From positions 150,334 through 214,333 of the forward strand of contig NZ_RFFM01000005.1 of NCBI RefSeq assembly GCF_003696365.1: a DNA stretch of 64,000 bases. The letters run 5' to 3'. A program made the translations under genes and the position numbers. Source of the stretch: Stutzerimonas zhaodongensis. GTDB lineage: Bacteria > Pseudomonadota > Gammaproteobacteria > Pseudomonadales > Pseudomonadaceae. The notes under the pieces were generated by a model, which worked only from the letters and a program-made list of their open reading frames with translations, had not been told where the DNA came from and ran no database searches. Of this stretch, positions 39,499 to 48,409 are shown one piece after another (positions within the stretch are counted from its first letter, which is position 1; each line of letters begins with the position of its first letter).

Positions 39499-39981
39499 AT
39501 GCATGACCTAAAAAAAAGTAATGTTCAGCGGCATATCATGGAGAGCTTTTTTCTGGGATATCAGGCCTTCACAGCCAAGCCTGATGAGATACTCGCTCGT
39601 CGCGGGCTGTCCCGGGTGCATCACCGCATTCTGTTCTTCATTGCCAGCTATCCCGACCTTAGCGTCAAAGAGTTGCTTGGTTATCTGGGCGTCAGCAAGC
39701 AGGCTTTGAACACCCCCCTGCGTCAGCTCATCGAAATGAATCTTGTCGAAAGCAGAACGGCCGAAGAGGACAAGCGTAAGCGCATGCTGCGCTTTACTAC
39801 GCAGGGCGCCAAGCTGGAACAGGCGCTGCGCCGCGAACAGCTGCGGCTCCTGGAGCGAGCCTTTCAGCACGCAGGCGAGGAAGCGGTGGCTGGCTGGCTG
39901 GCGGTGAATCAGGCACTGGCGTCAAGCCCGATACAGACCGCAATCGACACCGCCGCGCCCTTCATTCAGAGCGATCGATAG
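39499..39981 (+). CDS. MarR-family transcriptional regulator
   Basis: A 160-residue winged-helix regulator. The DNA-binding region runs DLSVKELLGYLGVSKQALNT, and the wing has ESRTAEEDKRKRMLRFT with the typical D.R/K pattern. MarR genes are often autoregulated and control the divergent gene, here the aminotransferase and GST. The ligand is unknown. It shares a terminator with rpsA at its 3' side. Confidence 0.88.
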   Translation: MHDLKKSNVQRHIMESFFLGYQAFTAKPDEILARRGLSRVHHRILFFIASYPDLSVKELLGYLGVSKQALNTPLRQLIEMNLVESRTAEEDKRKRMLRFTTQGAKLEQALRREQLRLLERAFQHAGEEAVAGWLAVNQALASSPIQTAIDTAAPFIQSDR

Positions 39982-40065
39982 CTGCTCTGATTGGACGGTT
40001 GCAGCTCCATAGCCACTCTGCCGAGCGATTCGGGGCTGAACTCACTTTCCCGCAGGCACAGGCAC

Positions 40066-40095
40066 AAAAAAGGGCGACCGAAGTCGCCCTTTTTC
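40066..40095 (-). terminator. bidirectional intrinsic terminator of rpsA and marR
   Basis: GGGCGAC (40072-40078) pairs with GTCGCCC (40083-40089) around a TTCG tetraloop as read leftward. Runs of A to the left and T to the right give U-tracts in both directions, so it can end rpsA (leftward) and the MarR gene (rightward). Confidence 0.92.
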
Positions 40096-40109
40096 ATGGA
40101 TCGCAGAAC

Positions 40110-41795
40110 TTAGTTCTGGTTTTCCATTTGTGCGCGGATCAGATCACCAATGGTGGTCGGACCTGCAGTCGGCTCTACGTCCTGCTTGGTACGTAGTTCC
40201 TTCATCGCGTCCTTCTCGTCCTCAACGTCTTTCGACTTGATGGACAGGCTGATAACGCGGCTCTTGCGGTCGATGCTGATGATCTTGGCTTCGACTTCTT
40301 CGCCTTCTTTCAGGACGTTACGCGCATCTTCAACGCGGTCACGGCTGATTTCAGAGGCTTTCAGTGTGGCTTCGATATCGTTACCCAGATCGATGATGGC
40401 GCCTTTGGCGTCAACTTCTTTCACGGTACCGCGAACGATGCTGCCCTTGTCATTGACAGCGGCGTAGTTGGAGAACGGATCGTCTTCCAGCTGCTTGATG
40501 CCCAGGGAGATGCGCTCACGCTCCGGGTCAACTGACAGGATGACGGTGTCCAGCTCGTCGCCCTTCTTGAAGCGACGCACGGCTTCTTCGCCAGCTTCGT
40601 TCCAGGAGATGTCGGACAGGTGAACCAGACCGTCGATGCCGCCGTCCAGACCGATGAAGATACCGAAATCGGTGATCGACTTGATGGTGCCGGAAATGCG
40701 GTCGCCTTTGTTGAACTGGCCAGAGAAGTCTTCCCATGGGTTGGACTTGCACTGCTTGATGCCCAGGGAGATACGACGACGCTCTTCGTCGATGTCCAGA
40801 ACCATGACTTCCACTTCGTCGCCGACCTGAACGACCTTCGACGGGTGGATGTTCTTGTTGGTCCAATCCATTTCGGAAACGTGTACCAGACCTTCGACGC
40901 CTTCTTCCAGCTCAGCGAAGCAGCCGTAGTCAGTCAGGTTGGTAACACGGGCCACAACGCGGGTGTTCTCTGGGTAACGAGCCTTGATAGCAACCCATGG
41001 GTCTTCGCCCAGCTGCTTCAGACCCAAGGATACGCGGTTACGCTCGCGGTCGAACTTCAGCACCTTGACGTCGATCTCATCGCCAACATTGACGATTTCG
41101 GACGGATGCTTGATGCGCTTCCAAGCCATGTCGGTGATGTGCAGCAAACCGTCGACGCCACCCAGATCGACGAATGCGCCGTAATCCGTGAGGTTCTTGA
41201 CGATACCCTTGACCTGCTGGCCTTCCTGCAGCGATTCCAGCAGAGCTTCGCGCTCGGCGCTGTTTTCGGCTTCCAGGACGCTACGACGGGAAACAACAAC
41301 GTTGTTGCGCTTCTGGTCGAGCTTGATGACCTTGAATTCGAGTTCCTTGCCTTCCAGGTGAGTGGTATCACGCACTGGACGGACATCAACCAGGGAACCT
41401 GGCAGGAACGCACGGATGCCGTTAACGTCGACAGTGAAGCCGCCCTTAACCTTACCGTTGATAACGCCCTTGACCACTTCCTCAGCTGCGAAAGCCGCTT
41501 CCAGAACAATCCAGCACTCAGCACGCTTGGCTTTTTCGCGGGACAGCTTGGTTTCACCGAAGCCATCTTCAACCGCGTCCAGCGCAACGTGAACTTCGTC
41601 ACCCACGCTGATGGTCAGCTCGCCCTGCTCGTTGTAGAACTGCTCGACCGGGATGACGCCCTCGGACTTCAGACCGGCATGAACAGTGACCCAGTCACCG
41701 TCGATGTCGACCACGATGCCGGTGATGATCGCACCCGGCTGCATGTCGAGGGTTTTTAGGCTTTCTTCAAAAAGTTCTGCAAAGCTTTCGCTCAT
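40110..41795 (-). CDS. rpsA: 30S ribosomal protein S1
   Basis: Ribosomal mRNA-binding protein of 561 residues with six S1 repeats; copies such as [40 protein letters not shown] and [20 protein letters not shown] are easy to read. Length equals the gammaproteobacterial norm. It is downstream of cmk, with a 173-bp gap that contains a terminator-like hairpin, so it probably has its own promoter as well. In E. coli S1 represses its own translation. Confidence 0.98.
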   Translation of the reverse strand: MSESFAELFEESLKTLDMQPGAIITGIVVDIDGDWVTVHAGLKSEGVIPVEQFYNEQGELTISVGDEVHVALDAVEDGFGETKLSREKAKRAECWIVLEAAFAAEEVVKGVINGKVKGGFTVDVNGIRAFLPGSLVDVRPVRDTTHLEGKELEFKVIKLDQKRNNVVVSRRSVLEAENSAEREALLESLQEGQQVKGIVKNLTDYGAFVDLGGVDGLLHITDMAWKRIKHPSEIVNVGDEIDVKVLKFDRERNRVSLGLKQLGEDPWVAIKARYPENTRVVARVTNLTDYGCFAELEEGVEGLVHVSEMDWTNKNIHPSKVVQVGDEVEVMVLDIDEERRRISLGIKQCKSNPWEDFSGQFNKGDRISGTIKSITDFGIFIGLDGGIDGLVHLSDISWNEAGEEAVRRFKKGDELDTVILSVDPERERISLGIKQLEDDPFSNYAAVNDKGSIVRGTVKEVDAKGAIIDLGNDIEATLKASEISRDRVEDARNVLKEGEEVEAKIISIDRKSRVISLSIKSKDVEDEKDAMKELRTKQDVEPTAGPTTIGDLIRAQMENQN

Positions 41796-41868
41796 GTTTA
41801 TTCCTGCTGTTTTCGGACGAGGATCCGCCCAATCTCCACATCCCAGATAGAAGTGGGTTCATTCATAT

Positions 41869-41910
41869 AAAAAAAGGCCTGCGGGACTAGATCTGGTCTC
41901 CCACATGCCT
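41869..41910 (-). terminator. terminator-like hairpin between cmk and rpsA
   Basis: Leftward, AGGC then GTGGGA pair with TCCCGC then GCCT around a loop holding AGATCT, followed by seven T. The stem has a small bulge and one G-T pair. It lies 58 bp after the cmk stop and 73 bp before the rpsA start, so it may end the tyrA-cmk transcript in part or act as an attenuator for rpsA. Confidence 0.7.
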
Positions 41911-41968
41911 CCTTGTTAACAGCTCCCGATATCGAGAAACCGTCAGGCCGCCTCTCGGCGGTCGCTCT

Positions 41969-42655
41969 TCAGGCGAAATCGCGATTGGCGACTTCGCTCA
42001 GAATCTGTCCTAACACCTGCTCGATTGATAGTTTGGTGGAATCCAGCTGCACAGCATCATCTGCCGGCCTTAGCGGAGCCACTTCACGGCCGGTGTCGCG
42101 CTCATCACGCGCCCGTATCTCATCGAGAAGACTCGCGAGATTAACATCATCCCCTTTCCCCTTCAACTGCAGGTAGCGCCTGCGGGCCCTTTCTTCGGCG
42201 CTGGCGGTCAAGAATATCTTCAAGGCGGCGTCCGGGAAGACCACAGTTCCCATGTCGCGCCCGTCCGCAACCAGACCAGGCGGCTCGCGAAATGCTTTTT
42301 GCCTCTGCAAAAGCGCCTCGCGCACGACCGGCAATGCTGCAACCTGTGAGGCTCCGGCACCCACCTGTTCGTTACGGATAGCCTGAGTGACGTCTTCTCC
42401 CTCGAGAACGATGTGCATCCCGTCGCCGCTTTTCGATGCGCCAAACTGCACATCCAGGTGAGCCGCCAAAAGTTTGAGCGCCTCTTCGTTGGTCAGATCC
42501 ACACCGTGGTTGCGCGCAGCGAAGGCAAGCAGACGGTAAAGCGCACCGGAATCGAGAAAATTCCATCCCAGCTTGGCTGCCAGCAGCGCAGCAACGGTGC
42601 CTTTACCAGAGCCACTGGGGCCATCGATGGTGATGACCGGGACCTGCCAGATCAT
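41969..42655 (-). CDS. cmk: cytidylate kinase
   Basis: Phosphorylates CMP and dCMP. The 228-residue protein has the P-loop [19 protein letters not shown], the NMP-binding insert and [20 protein letters not shown], followed by the lid with [11 protein letters not shown]. Its start overlaps the end of tyrA-aroA by 4 bp (ATGA). Confidence 0.96.
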   Translation of the reverse strand: MIWQVPVITIDGPSGSGKGTVAALLAAKLGWNFLDSGALYRLLAFAARNHGVDLTNEEALKLLAAHLDVQFGASKSGDGMHIVLEGEDVTQAIRNEQVGAGASQVAALPVVREALLQRQKAFREPPGLVADGRDMGTVVFPDAALKIFLTASAEERARRRYLQLKGKGDDVNLASLLDEIRARDERDTGREVAPLRPADDAVQLDSTKLSIEQVLGQILSEVANRDFA

Positions 42656-44898
42656 GAATTATCCTCCACACCTACCCGCATACCGGCCCGCTCGGCCAGC
42701 GCAAGGAAGTTCGGGAACGACGTTGCCACGTTGGCGCAATCGTGGATACGGATCGGCGCACTGGCCCTAAGTCCCGCGACGCTGAAAGACATCGCGATGC
42801 GGTGGTCGCCATGTGCCCAGACCTCCCCGCCGCCAATACCGCTACCGCCTTCGATGATAATCCCGTCGGGTGTAGGTGTGGCGCTCACGCCCAGGGCTTG
42901 CAGACCATCGGCCATCACCTGTATGCGGTCGGATTCCTTGACGCGCAACTCCTCGGCGCCACGCAGTGTGGTGCGCCCTTGGGCGCAAGAGGCAGCGACG
43001 AACAGCACCGGAAATTCATCGATGGCGAGGGGCACTAGATCCTCAGGAATGTCGATCCCCTTGAGCTGCGCGGCTCGAACACGGATGTCGGCCACAGGTT
43101 CGCCGCCTACTTCTCTCACGTTCGTCAGTTCGATATCGGCGCCCATCAGCTTGAGGATGTCAATTACACCTGTACGGGTCGGATTGACGCCAACATGCTC
43201 GAGCGTGATATCGGAACCGGGCGCAATGCTCGCAGCCACCATGAAAAAGGCTGATGAGGAAATATCGGCGGGCACTTCGATCTGCGCTGAACGCAATGTG
43301 TGTCCGGACTCGACCGTAGCGGTATTGCCTTTGACGGTGACCGGATAACCAAAGCCTTGCAGCATCCGCTCGGTGTGATCCCGAGTGGGTGCAGGCTCGG
43401 TCACGGAAGTCTTCTCGGCAGCATACAGGCCTGCCAGCAGAAGGCATGATTTGACCTGCGCGCTCGCCATTGGCATGTCGTAATGCATACCAGAGAGCTT
43501 CTGCCCGCCACGAATGGTCAGGGGCGGACGCCCTTCAGCGGCCGTCTCGATGACCGCGCCCATTTCACGCAAAGGCTTGGCGACACGATTCATAGGACGC
43601 TTGGATAGGGAAGCATCACCAGTTAGGGTCGTGTCGAAAGGCTGCGCTGCCAACAAGCCGGACAGCAGCCGCATCGATGTGCCCGAGTTGCCCAGATAGA
43701 TCGGGCCTGGAGGGGCTTTCAAACCATGTAGACCAACGCCGTGGACTGTAACGCGCCCCTGATTTGGCCCTTCTATGACCACACCCATGTCGCGGAATGC
43801 CTGGATGGTCGCCAGGGCGTCCTCGCCCTCAAGAAAGCCCTCTACCTCGGTAGTGCCTTCAGCCAACGAGCCGAGCATGATGGAGCGGTGGGAAATCGAT
43901 TTATCGCCCGGCACACGAAGAGAACCGCTGAGGCTGCCACCGGGATTGGCGAGGAAGATCAGATCTTTGGAATGCATAACGTCCACATAGGCTCTGCGAG
44001 CCAGTATTTTGCTGAAATGTTCTCGGGCGGCCTTTGCGCGGGTGAACACACCCAATAAGGTACGCCCGTCTCCTTCATCGACCGCGGCGCGGAGCGCGTC
44101 GAGGTCGGCACGAAAATCGTCAAGGGTATGCAGCACCGCCTCGCGATTTGCGAGAAAGATGTCGTGCCACATGACCGGATCACTGCCCGCAATACGGGTG
44201 AAATCTCGAAACCCGCCGGCAGCATAACGAAAAATCTCGAGATTCTCGTTGCGCTTGGCCAGCGAGTCCACCAGACCGAACGCTAACAGATGCGGAAGAT
44301 GACTGGTCGCTGCAAGCACCTCATCATGATGCTGAACCTCCATGTGCTCGACGTCTGCTCCAAGCGCGCGCCACAGCCCATCAACAAGCGCCAGAGCTGC
44401 TGGATCGGTATCTTCCAGAGGTGTGAGAATCACCTTGTGCCGGCGGAAAAGCGTGCTTTGGGCAGCAGTGACCCCACTCTGTTCCGAGCCAGCTATCGGA
44501 TGTCCGGGCACGAAGCGGGACGGCATTCGACCAAACTGTTCGCGAGCACAGCGAACCACATTGCCCTTGGCGCTCCCGACGTCGGTCAGCACAGCATTTC
44601 CAAGATCTAGAGATGCGAGCTCTGCCAACAGGCGCTCCATGGCCAGGATCGGAACGGCCAGCTGAATGACGTCTGCAGCCCGACAAGCTTCCTCCAGGCT
44701 TTCTGCGCAGCGGTCTACCACGCCAAGGTCGACGGCTAGTTCTCTAGAGCGCGCATCCAGATCAAATCCGATCACCTCATTACAGTACCCACCGTCGCGC
44801 AGCCCCTTGGCAAACGAACCACCAATAAGGCCCAGGCCTACAACGACCAGACGGCCAATCTTCGGTGCGCCAGCCGGGAGTGAGTTTGTTCGGCTCAA
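42652..44898 (-). CDS. tyrA-aroA: fused prephenate dehydrogenase / EPSP synthase
   Basis: A 748-residue natural fusion known in Pseudomonas. Residues 1 to about 300 are prephenate/arogenate dehydrogenase ([42 protein letters not shown]). From about residue 308 comes 3-phosphoshikimate 1-carboxyvinyltransferase ([45 protein letters not shown]). One enzyme is before chorismate, the other after it. It overlaps hisC and cmk by 4 bp each. Confidence 0.96.
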   Translation of the reverse strand: MSRTNSLPAGAPKIGRLVVVGLGLIGGSFAKGLRDGGYCNEVIGFDLDARSRELAVDLGVVDRCAESLEEACRAADVIQLAVPILAMERLLAELASLDLGNAVLTDVGSAKGNVVRCAREQFGRMPSRFVPGHPIAGSEQSGVTAAQSTLFRRHKVILTPLEDTDPAALALVDGLWRALGADVEHMEVQHHDEVLAATSHLPHLLAFGLVDSLAKRNENLEIFRYAAGGFRDFTRIAGSDPVMWHDIFLANREAVLHTLDDFRADLDALRAAVDEGDGRTLLGVFTRAKAAREHFSKILARRAYVDVMHSKDLIFLANPGGSLSGSLRVPGDKSISHRSIMLGSLAEGTTEVEGFLEGEDALATIQAFRDMGVVIEGPNQGRVTVHGVGLHGLKAPPGPIYLGNSGTSMRLLSGLLAAQPFDTTLTGDASLSKRPMNRVAKPLREMGAVIETAAEGRPPLTIRGGQKLSGMHYDMPMASAQVKSCLLLAGLYAAEKTSVTEPAPTRDHTERMLQGFGYPVTVKGNTATVESGHTLRSAQIEVPADISSSAFFMVAASIAPGSDITLEHVGVNPTRTGVIDILKLMGADIELTNVREVGGEPVADIRVRAAQLKGIDIPEDLVPLAIDEFPVLFVAASCAQGRTTLRGAEELRVKESDRIQVMADGLQALGVSATPTPDGIIIEGGSGIGGGEVWAHGDHRIAMSFSVAGLRASAPIRIHDCANVATSFPNFLALAERAGMRVGVEDNS

Positions 44899-46004
44899 TG
44901 CCCGAGCGCCTTGCGAAGTGCTTCCAGGAAGCGCGCATTTTCCGCCTCTGTGCCGATGGACACCCGCAGAAAGGTCGGCATTCCATAGCTTGCAACAGGC
45001 CGCACGATGACACCGTCGCGTAGCAGGGATTGATTGATCGGAGCGGCGTCGCGACCAAAGTCAACGGCAATGAAATTCGCACGTGACGAAATCCAATCGA
45101 GGCCCATCGCCTTGAACCCGGTTTCAAGCTGACGCATTCCGGTGGAGTTACATAAACGGCTCTCACTGAGATACGCCTGATCATCAAGCGCGGCACAAGC
45201 CGCCGCGAGGGCGAGGCTATTGACATTGAATGGCTGGCGTACGCGGTTCAGCACATCGGCAATCCTGGCCGAACTGATCGCATAGCCTACTCGCAAGGCA
45301 GCCAGCCCATAGGCTTTGGAGAAGGTCCGCGAAACCAGAAGATTGGGATGGGCAGCCATAAAGCTCAGCCCATTTGGTAACTCAGCGCCTTCGGCATATT
45401 CGATGTAGGCCTCATCCAGCACCACCAGAACTCGCTCAGGTACGCCGGATAGAAAACGCTCCAGCGCCTCGGAGTCAAACCAGGTGCCCGTTGGATTGTT
45501 GGGGTTGGCAATGAACACAACGCGGGTATTTCCGTCGACAGCAGCTAGCATGGCGTCGAGATCGTGCCCCCATTGCCGGGCCGGGACCTGCTTCGCTTGC
45601 GCACCAACCGCCTGGGTAGCGATCGGGTAGACCGCAAAAGCATGCTCGCTGAATACCGCATTGAGGCCAGGAGCGAGATAGGCACGCGCGACCAGCTCGA
45701 GAATATCGTTGGAGCCATTACCGAGCGTTACCTGCTCGACGCCAACACCATATCTCTCAGCCAGCTTGCTCTTGAGTACAAAGCCATTGCCGTCCGGGTA
45801 ACGGGTCAGCTCGTCGAGATGCGCCTTGATTGCCTCTAGCGCCTTCGGACTTGGGCCCAATGGATTCTCGTTGCTGGCAAGCTTGACGATGGTCGCGGGG
45901 TCGAGATCGAGCTCCCGCGCCAGTTCATCCACGGGCTTACCCGGTACATAGGGGGAGAGTTTTTGCACGCCTGGCTGAGCCAGAGCGAGGAAGTCACAGC
46001 TCAT
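44895..46004 (-). CDS. hisC: histidinol-phosphate aminotransferase (aromatic branch)
   Basis: PLP enzyme of 369 residues. The PLP lysine is in VSRTFSKAYGLAALRVGY; SNENPLGPSPKALEAIK and ANPNNPTGTWF are family marks. In this pheA-tyrA context HisC paralogues often serve phenylalanine and tyrosine transamination (HisC2/HisHb), so its main role may be aromatic rather than histidine synthesis. Overlaps tyrA-aroA by 4 bp. Confidence 0.93.
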   Translation of the reverse strand: MSCDFLALAQPGVQKLSPYVPGKPVDELARELDLDPATIVKLASNENPLGPSPKALEAIKAHLDELTRYPDGNGFVLKSKLAERYGVGVEQVTLGNGSNDILELVARAYLAPGLNAVFSEHAFAVYPIATQAVGAQAKQVPARQWGHDLDAMLAAVDGNTRVVFIANPNNPTGTWFDSEALERFLSGVPERVLVVLDEAYIEYAEGAELPNGLSFMAAHPNLLVSRTFSKAYGLAALRVGYAISSARIADVLNRVRQPFNVNSLALAAACAALDDQAYLSESRLCNSTGMRQLETGFKAMGLDWISSRANFIAVDFGRDAAPINQSLLRDGVIVRPVASYGMPTFLRVSIGTEAENARFLEALRKALGH

Positions 46005-46025
46005 ACATTAAGCCTCAAGCTCACG

Positions 46026-46078
46026 TGGCCAGCGGCAAGATAAACCCATTGCGCGAGGCTTATAGCTTGTCGCTGCCA
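46026..46078 (-). other. imperfect hairpin between pheA and hisC
   Basis: TGGCCAGCGGCAAG (46026-46039) is nearly complementary to CTTGTCGCTGCCA (46066-46078), with one bulge and one mismatch, in the 82-bp gap. No U-tract follows. It may set relative expression of the two genes. Confidence 0.35.
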
Positions 46079-46086
46079 GCTGTTAT

Positions 46087-47184
46087 TTAGAGTACCGCTT
46101 TCGGATAAGACCCCAGCACTTTCAGCGCAACCGCTTCGCTACCTATCTTCTCCAGAACGTCCTTGATGAGCGGCTCCTGGTGATGACCGATGCAATCGAT
46201 GAAGAAAACATAGGTCCACTTGCCGCTGCGCGACGGTCGGGTTTCGATACGGGTGAGATCGATGCCATTGGAATGAAATGGCATCAGCAACTCATGCAGG
46301 GCTCCCGGCTTGTTGCGCATCGAGACGATGATCGAGGTCTTGTCATCGCCAGTGGGCGGGACTTCCTGGCTGCCGATAATGAGAAAGCGCGTCGAATTGT
46401 CCGGGCGGTCCTCGATCTTTTCGGCGATTTTGGTCAGGCCATAAAGTTGAGCGGCCATGTCGCCTGCGATTGCCGCCGAATTCCATTCACTTTTAACGCG
46501 CTTCGCCGCATCAGCATTGCTTGAAACTGCAACACGCTCAACGTTCGGGTAGTGAGCGTCCAACCACTTTCGACACTGCGCAAGCGACTGTGCGTGGGAA
46601 TAAATACGGGTGATGCGGTCTGTTTTTGTGGTTTCACCCACTAACAGATGGTGGTGGATGCGTAACTCGACCTCACCACAGATAACGATGTCGTGCTCGA
46701 GAAAGCTGTCGAGCGTGTGGTTCACAGCGCCTTCAGTGGAATTCTCCACTGGCACCACACCGAAATTGACCGCACCGGCAACCACTTCCCGGAACACTTC
46801 GTCGATCGCAGCCATTGGCTTGCTGATCACCGCCTGCCCAAAATGCTTGAGCGCTGCCGCTTGAGAAAAGGTGCCCTCCGGCCCGAGGTAGGCGACGCGC
46901 AATGGCTGCTCAAGGGCTAGACAGGAGGACATGATCTCGCGAAACAGCCGAGCCATCTCCTCGTTATCAAGCGGCCCCTTGTTGAGTTCCATGATGTGCT
47001 TGAGCACCCAAGCTTCTCGTTCGGGCCGATAGAACACCGCTTCCTCTCCTTCGGCCAGGGAAGCGGTTTTGACCCGAGCAACATCCTGGGCGCAACGAGC
47101 ACGCTCACTGATCAACTCGAGGATTTTCTCGTCGAGGCTGTCGATGCGAACACGCAGCGCCTTTAGCCGGTCGACATCACTCAT
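46087..47184 (-). CDS. pheA: bifunctional chorismate mutase / prephenate dehydratase
   Basis: Commits chorismate to phenylalanine. The 365-residue protein has an AroQ mutase domain (about 1-90: LKALRVRIDSLDEKILELIS), a dehydratase domain (VAYLGPEGTFSQAAALKHFG, VPVENSTEGAVNHTLD, TRFLIIG) and a C-terminal ACT domain for feedback by phenylalanine (NKPGALHELLMPF, then ESRP-type ETRPSRSGKWTYVFF). Start and serC stop overlap by one base. Confidence 0.97.
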   Translation of the reverse strand: MSDVDRLKALRVRIDSLDEKILELISERARCAQDVARVKTASLAEGEEAVFYRPEREAWVLKHIMELNKGPLDNEEMARLFREIMSSCLALEQPLRVAYLGPEGTFSQAAALKHFGQAVISKPMAAIDEVFREVVAGAVNFGVVPVENSTEGAVNHTLDSFLEHDIVICGEVELRIHHHLLVGETTKTDRITRIYSHAQSLAQCRKWLDAHYPNVERVAVSSNADAAKRVKSEWNSAAIAGDMAAQLYGLTKIAEKIEDRPDNSTRFLIIGSQEVPPTGDDKTSIIVSMRNKPGALHELLMPFHSNGIDLTRIETRPSRSGKWTYVFFIDCIGHHQEPLIKDVLEKIGSEAVALKVLGSYPKAVL

Positions 47185-48269
47185 CAGCCATGCTCCTTCT
47201 CGAACTCACGCATGTAAGCGACTAGCGCCTCGACCGCGTCCAAGCCAACTGCGTTGTAGATGGACGCACGCATCCCGCCAACTGAACGATGACCTTTCAG
47301 GTTGAGCAGACCTCGCGCATCAGCCCCAGCAAGAAATGCCTTGTCCAACTGCTCATTGGCCAACCGGAATGGCACGTTCATCCAGGAGCGAGCGTTAGTG
47401 GCGATGGGGTTGGAGTAGAAGTCACTGGAATCGATCACACCATAAAGAAGGTCTTTCTTGGCGCGATTGCGTTGCTCCATCGCCTCGACACCGCCCTGCT
47501 CTTTCAGCCACTCGAACACCAGTCCTGAGAGATACCAGGAGAAGGTGGCAGGCGTGTTGTACATAGAGCCGTTATCGGCGGCGACCTTGTAGTTGAGCAT
47601 CGTTGGGCAGCTTGACCGCGCGTGACCTAGCAAATCCTCGCGAACGATGATCACTACCAGCCCTGAGGGGCCGATGTTCTTCTGCGCGCCAGCGTAAATC
47701 AGGCCGAAGCGTGAGACATCCAGCTTTCGAGAAAGAATGTCGGAAGACATATCGACGACGAGCGGGATATCACCAACCTCGGGAATCCAGTCGAATTGCA
47801 AGCCGCCAATGGTTTCGTTACTGGCGTAGTGGAGGTACGCAGCATCGGCGCTGAGCTTCCACTCATTCTGACCAGGGATCGCAAAATAGTCGTATGGCTT
47901 GGCGCTCGCGGCTACGTTGATATGGCCGTAGCGGTTGGCTTCTTCGATGCTTTTACTCGACCAGATGCCGGTATCGATGTAATCGGCAACGCCACCCTCA
48001 GGCAGCAGGTTCAGCGGAATCTCTGCAAACTGCTGGCTGGCGCCGCCTTGCAGAAAGAGCACTTTGTAGTTAGAAGGGATACTCAGCAGATCGCGCAGAT
48101 CCTGCTCAGCTTTTTCAGCGATGGCAGTGTATTCGTCACTGCGATGACTCATTTCCATGACCGAAAGGCCGCGGCCTTGCCAGTCCAGAAGTTCGGCCTG
48201 TGCACGCTGTAGCACGGCCTCAGGTAGCGCGGCAGGGCCGGCACAGAAGTTGAAGGCGCGTTTGCTCAT
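47184..48269 (-). CDS. serC: phosphoserine aminotransferase
   Basis: PLP enzyme of serine and pyridoxine synthesis. The start at 48269 (MSKRAFNFCAGPAALPEAVL) gives 361 residues; the longer frame to 48353 adds an unrelated leader. The PLP lysine is in IYAGAQKNIGPSGLVV; MEMSHRSDEYTAIAEKAE and GHRSVGGMRASIYNA are conserved. Together with pdxB at 20 kb it supplies the B6 pathway. Confidence 0.97.
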   Translation of the reverse strand: MSKRAFNFCAGPAALPEAVLQRAQAELLDWQGRGLSVMEMSHRSDEYTAIAEKAEQDLRDLLSIPSNYKVLFLQGGASQQFAEIPLNLLPEGGVADYIDTGIWSSKSIEEANRYGHINVAASAKPYDYFAIPGQNEWKLSADAAYLHYASNETIGGLQFDWIPEVGDIPLVVDMSSDILSRKLDVSRFGLIYAGAQKNIGPSGLVVIIVREDLLGHARSSCPTMLNYKVAADNGSMYNTPATFSWYLSGLVFEWLKEQGGVEAMEQRNRAKKDLLYGVIDSSDFYSNPIATNARSWMNVPFRLANEQLDKAFLAGADARGLLNLKGHRSVGGMRASIYNAVGLDAVEALVAYMREFEKEHG

Positions 48270-48365
48270 CTTCGTTCTCTCAAAAACGGTCGATACTTTG
48301 CTCGCCCCGTCCGCCGCCATAAAGCCAAGTCCGGAGCTTGCTTTCCTTAACATGCAACAGGGCTG

Positions 48366-48405
48366 AGAACAAAACGACGGCGGAGCCCTGAGGCCGCGCC
48401 GTCGT
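48366..48405 (-). terminator. intrinsic terminator after gyrA
   Basis: ACGACGGCG (48374-48382) pairs perfectly with CGCCGTCGT (48397-48405); leftward it is followed by TTTTGTT. It overlaps the last few bases before the gyrA stop region and should separate gyrA from serC. Confidence 0.85.
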
Positions 48406-48409
48406 CAGA

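Noticed and set aside
40620..41759. 379-codon open frame on the + strand
   Set aside because: Antisense to rpsA, with the repeat pattern of the S1 domains reflected in it; a shadow frame.
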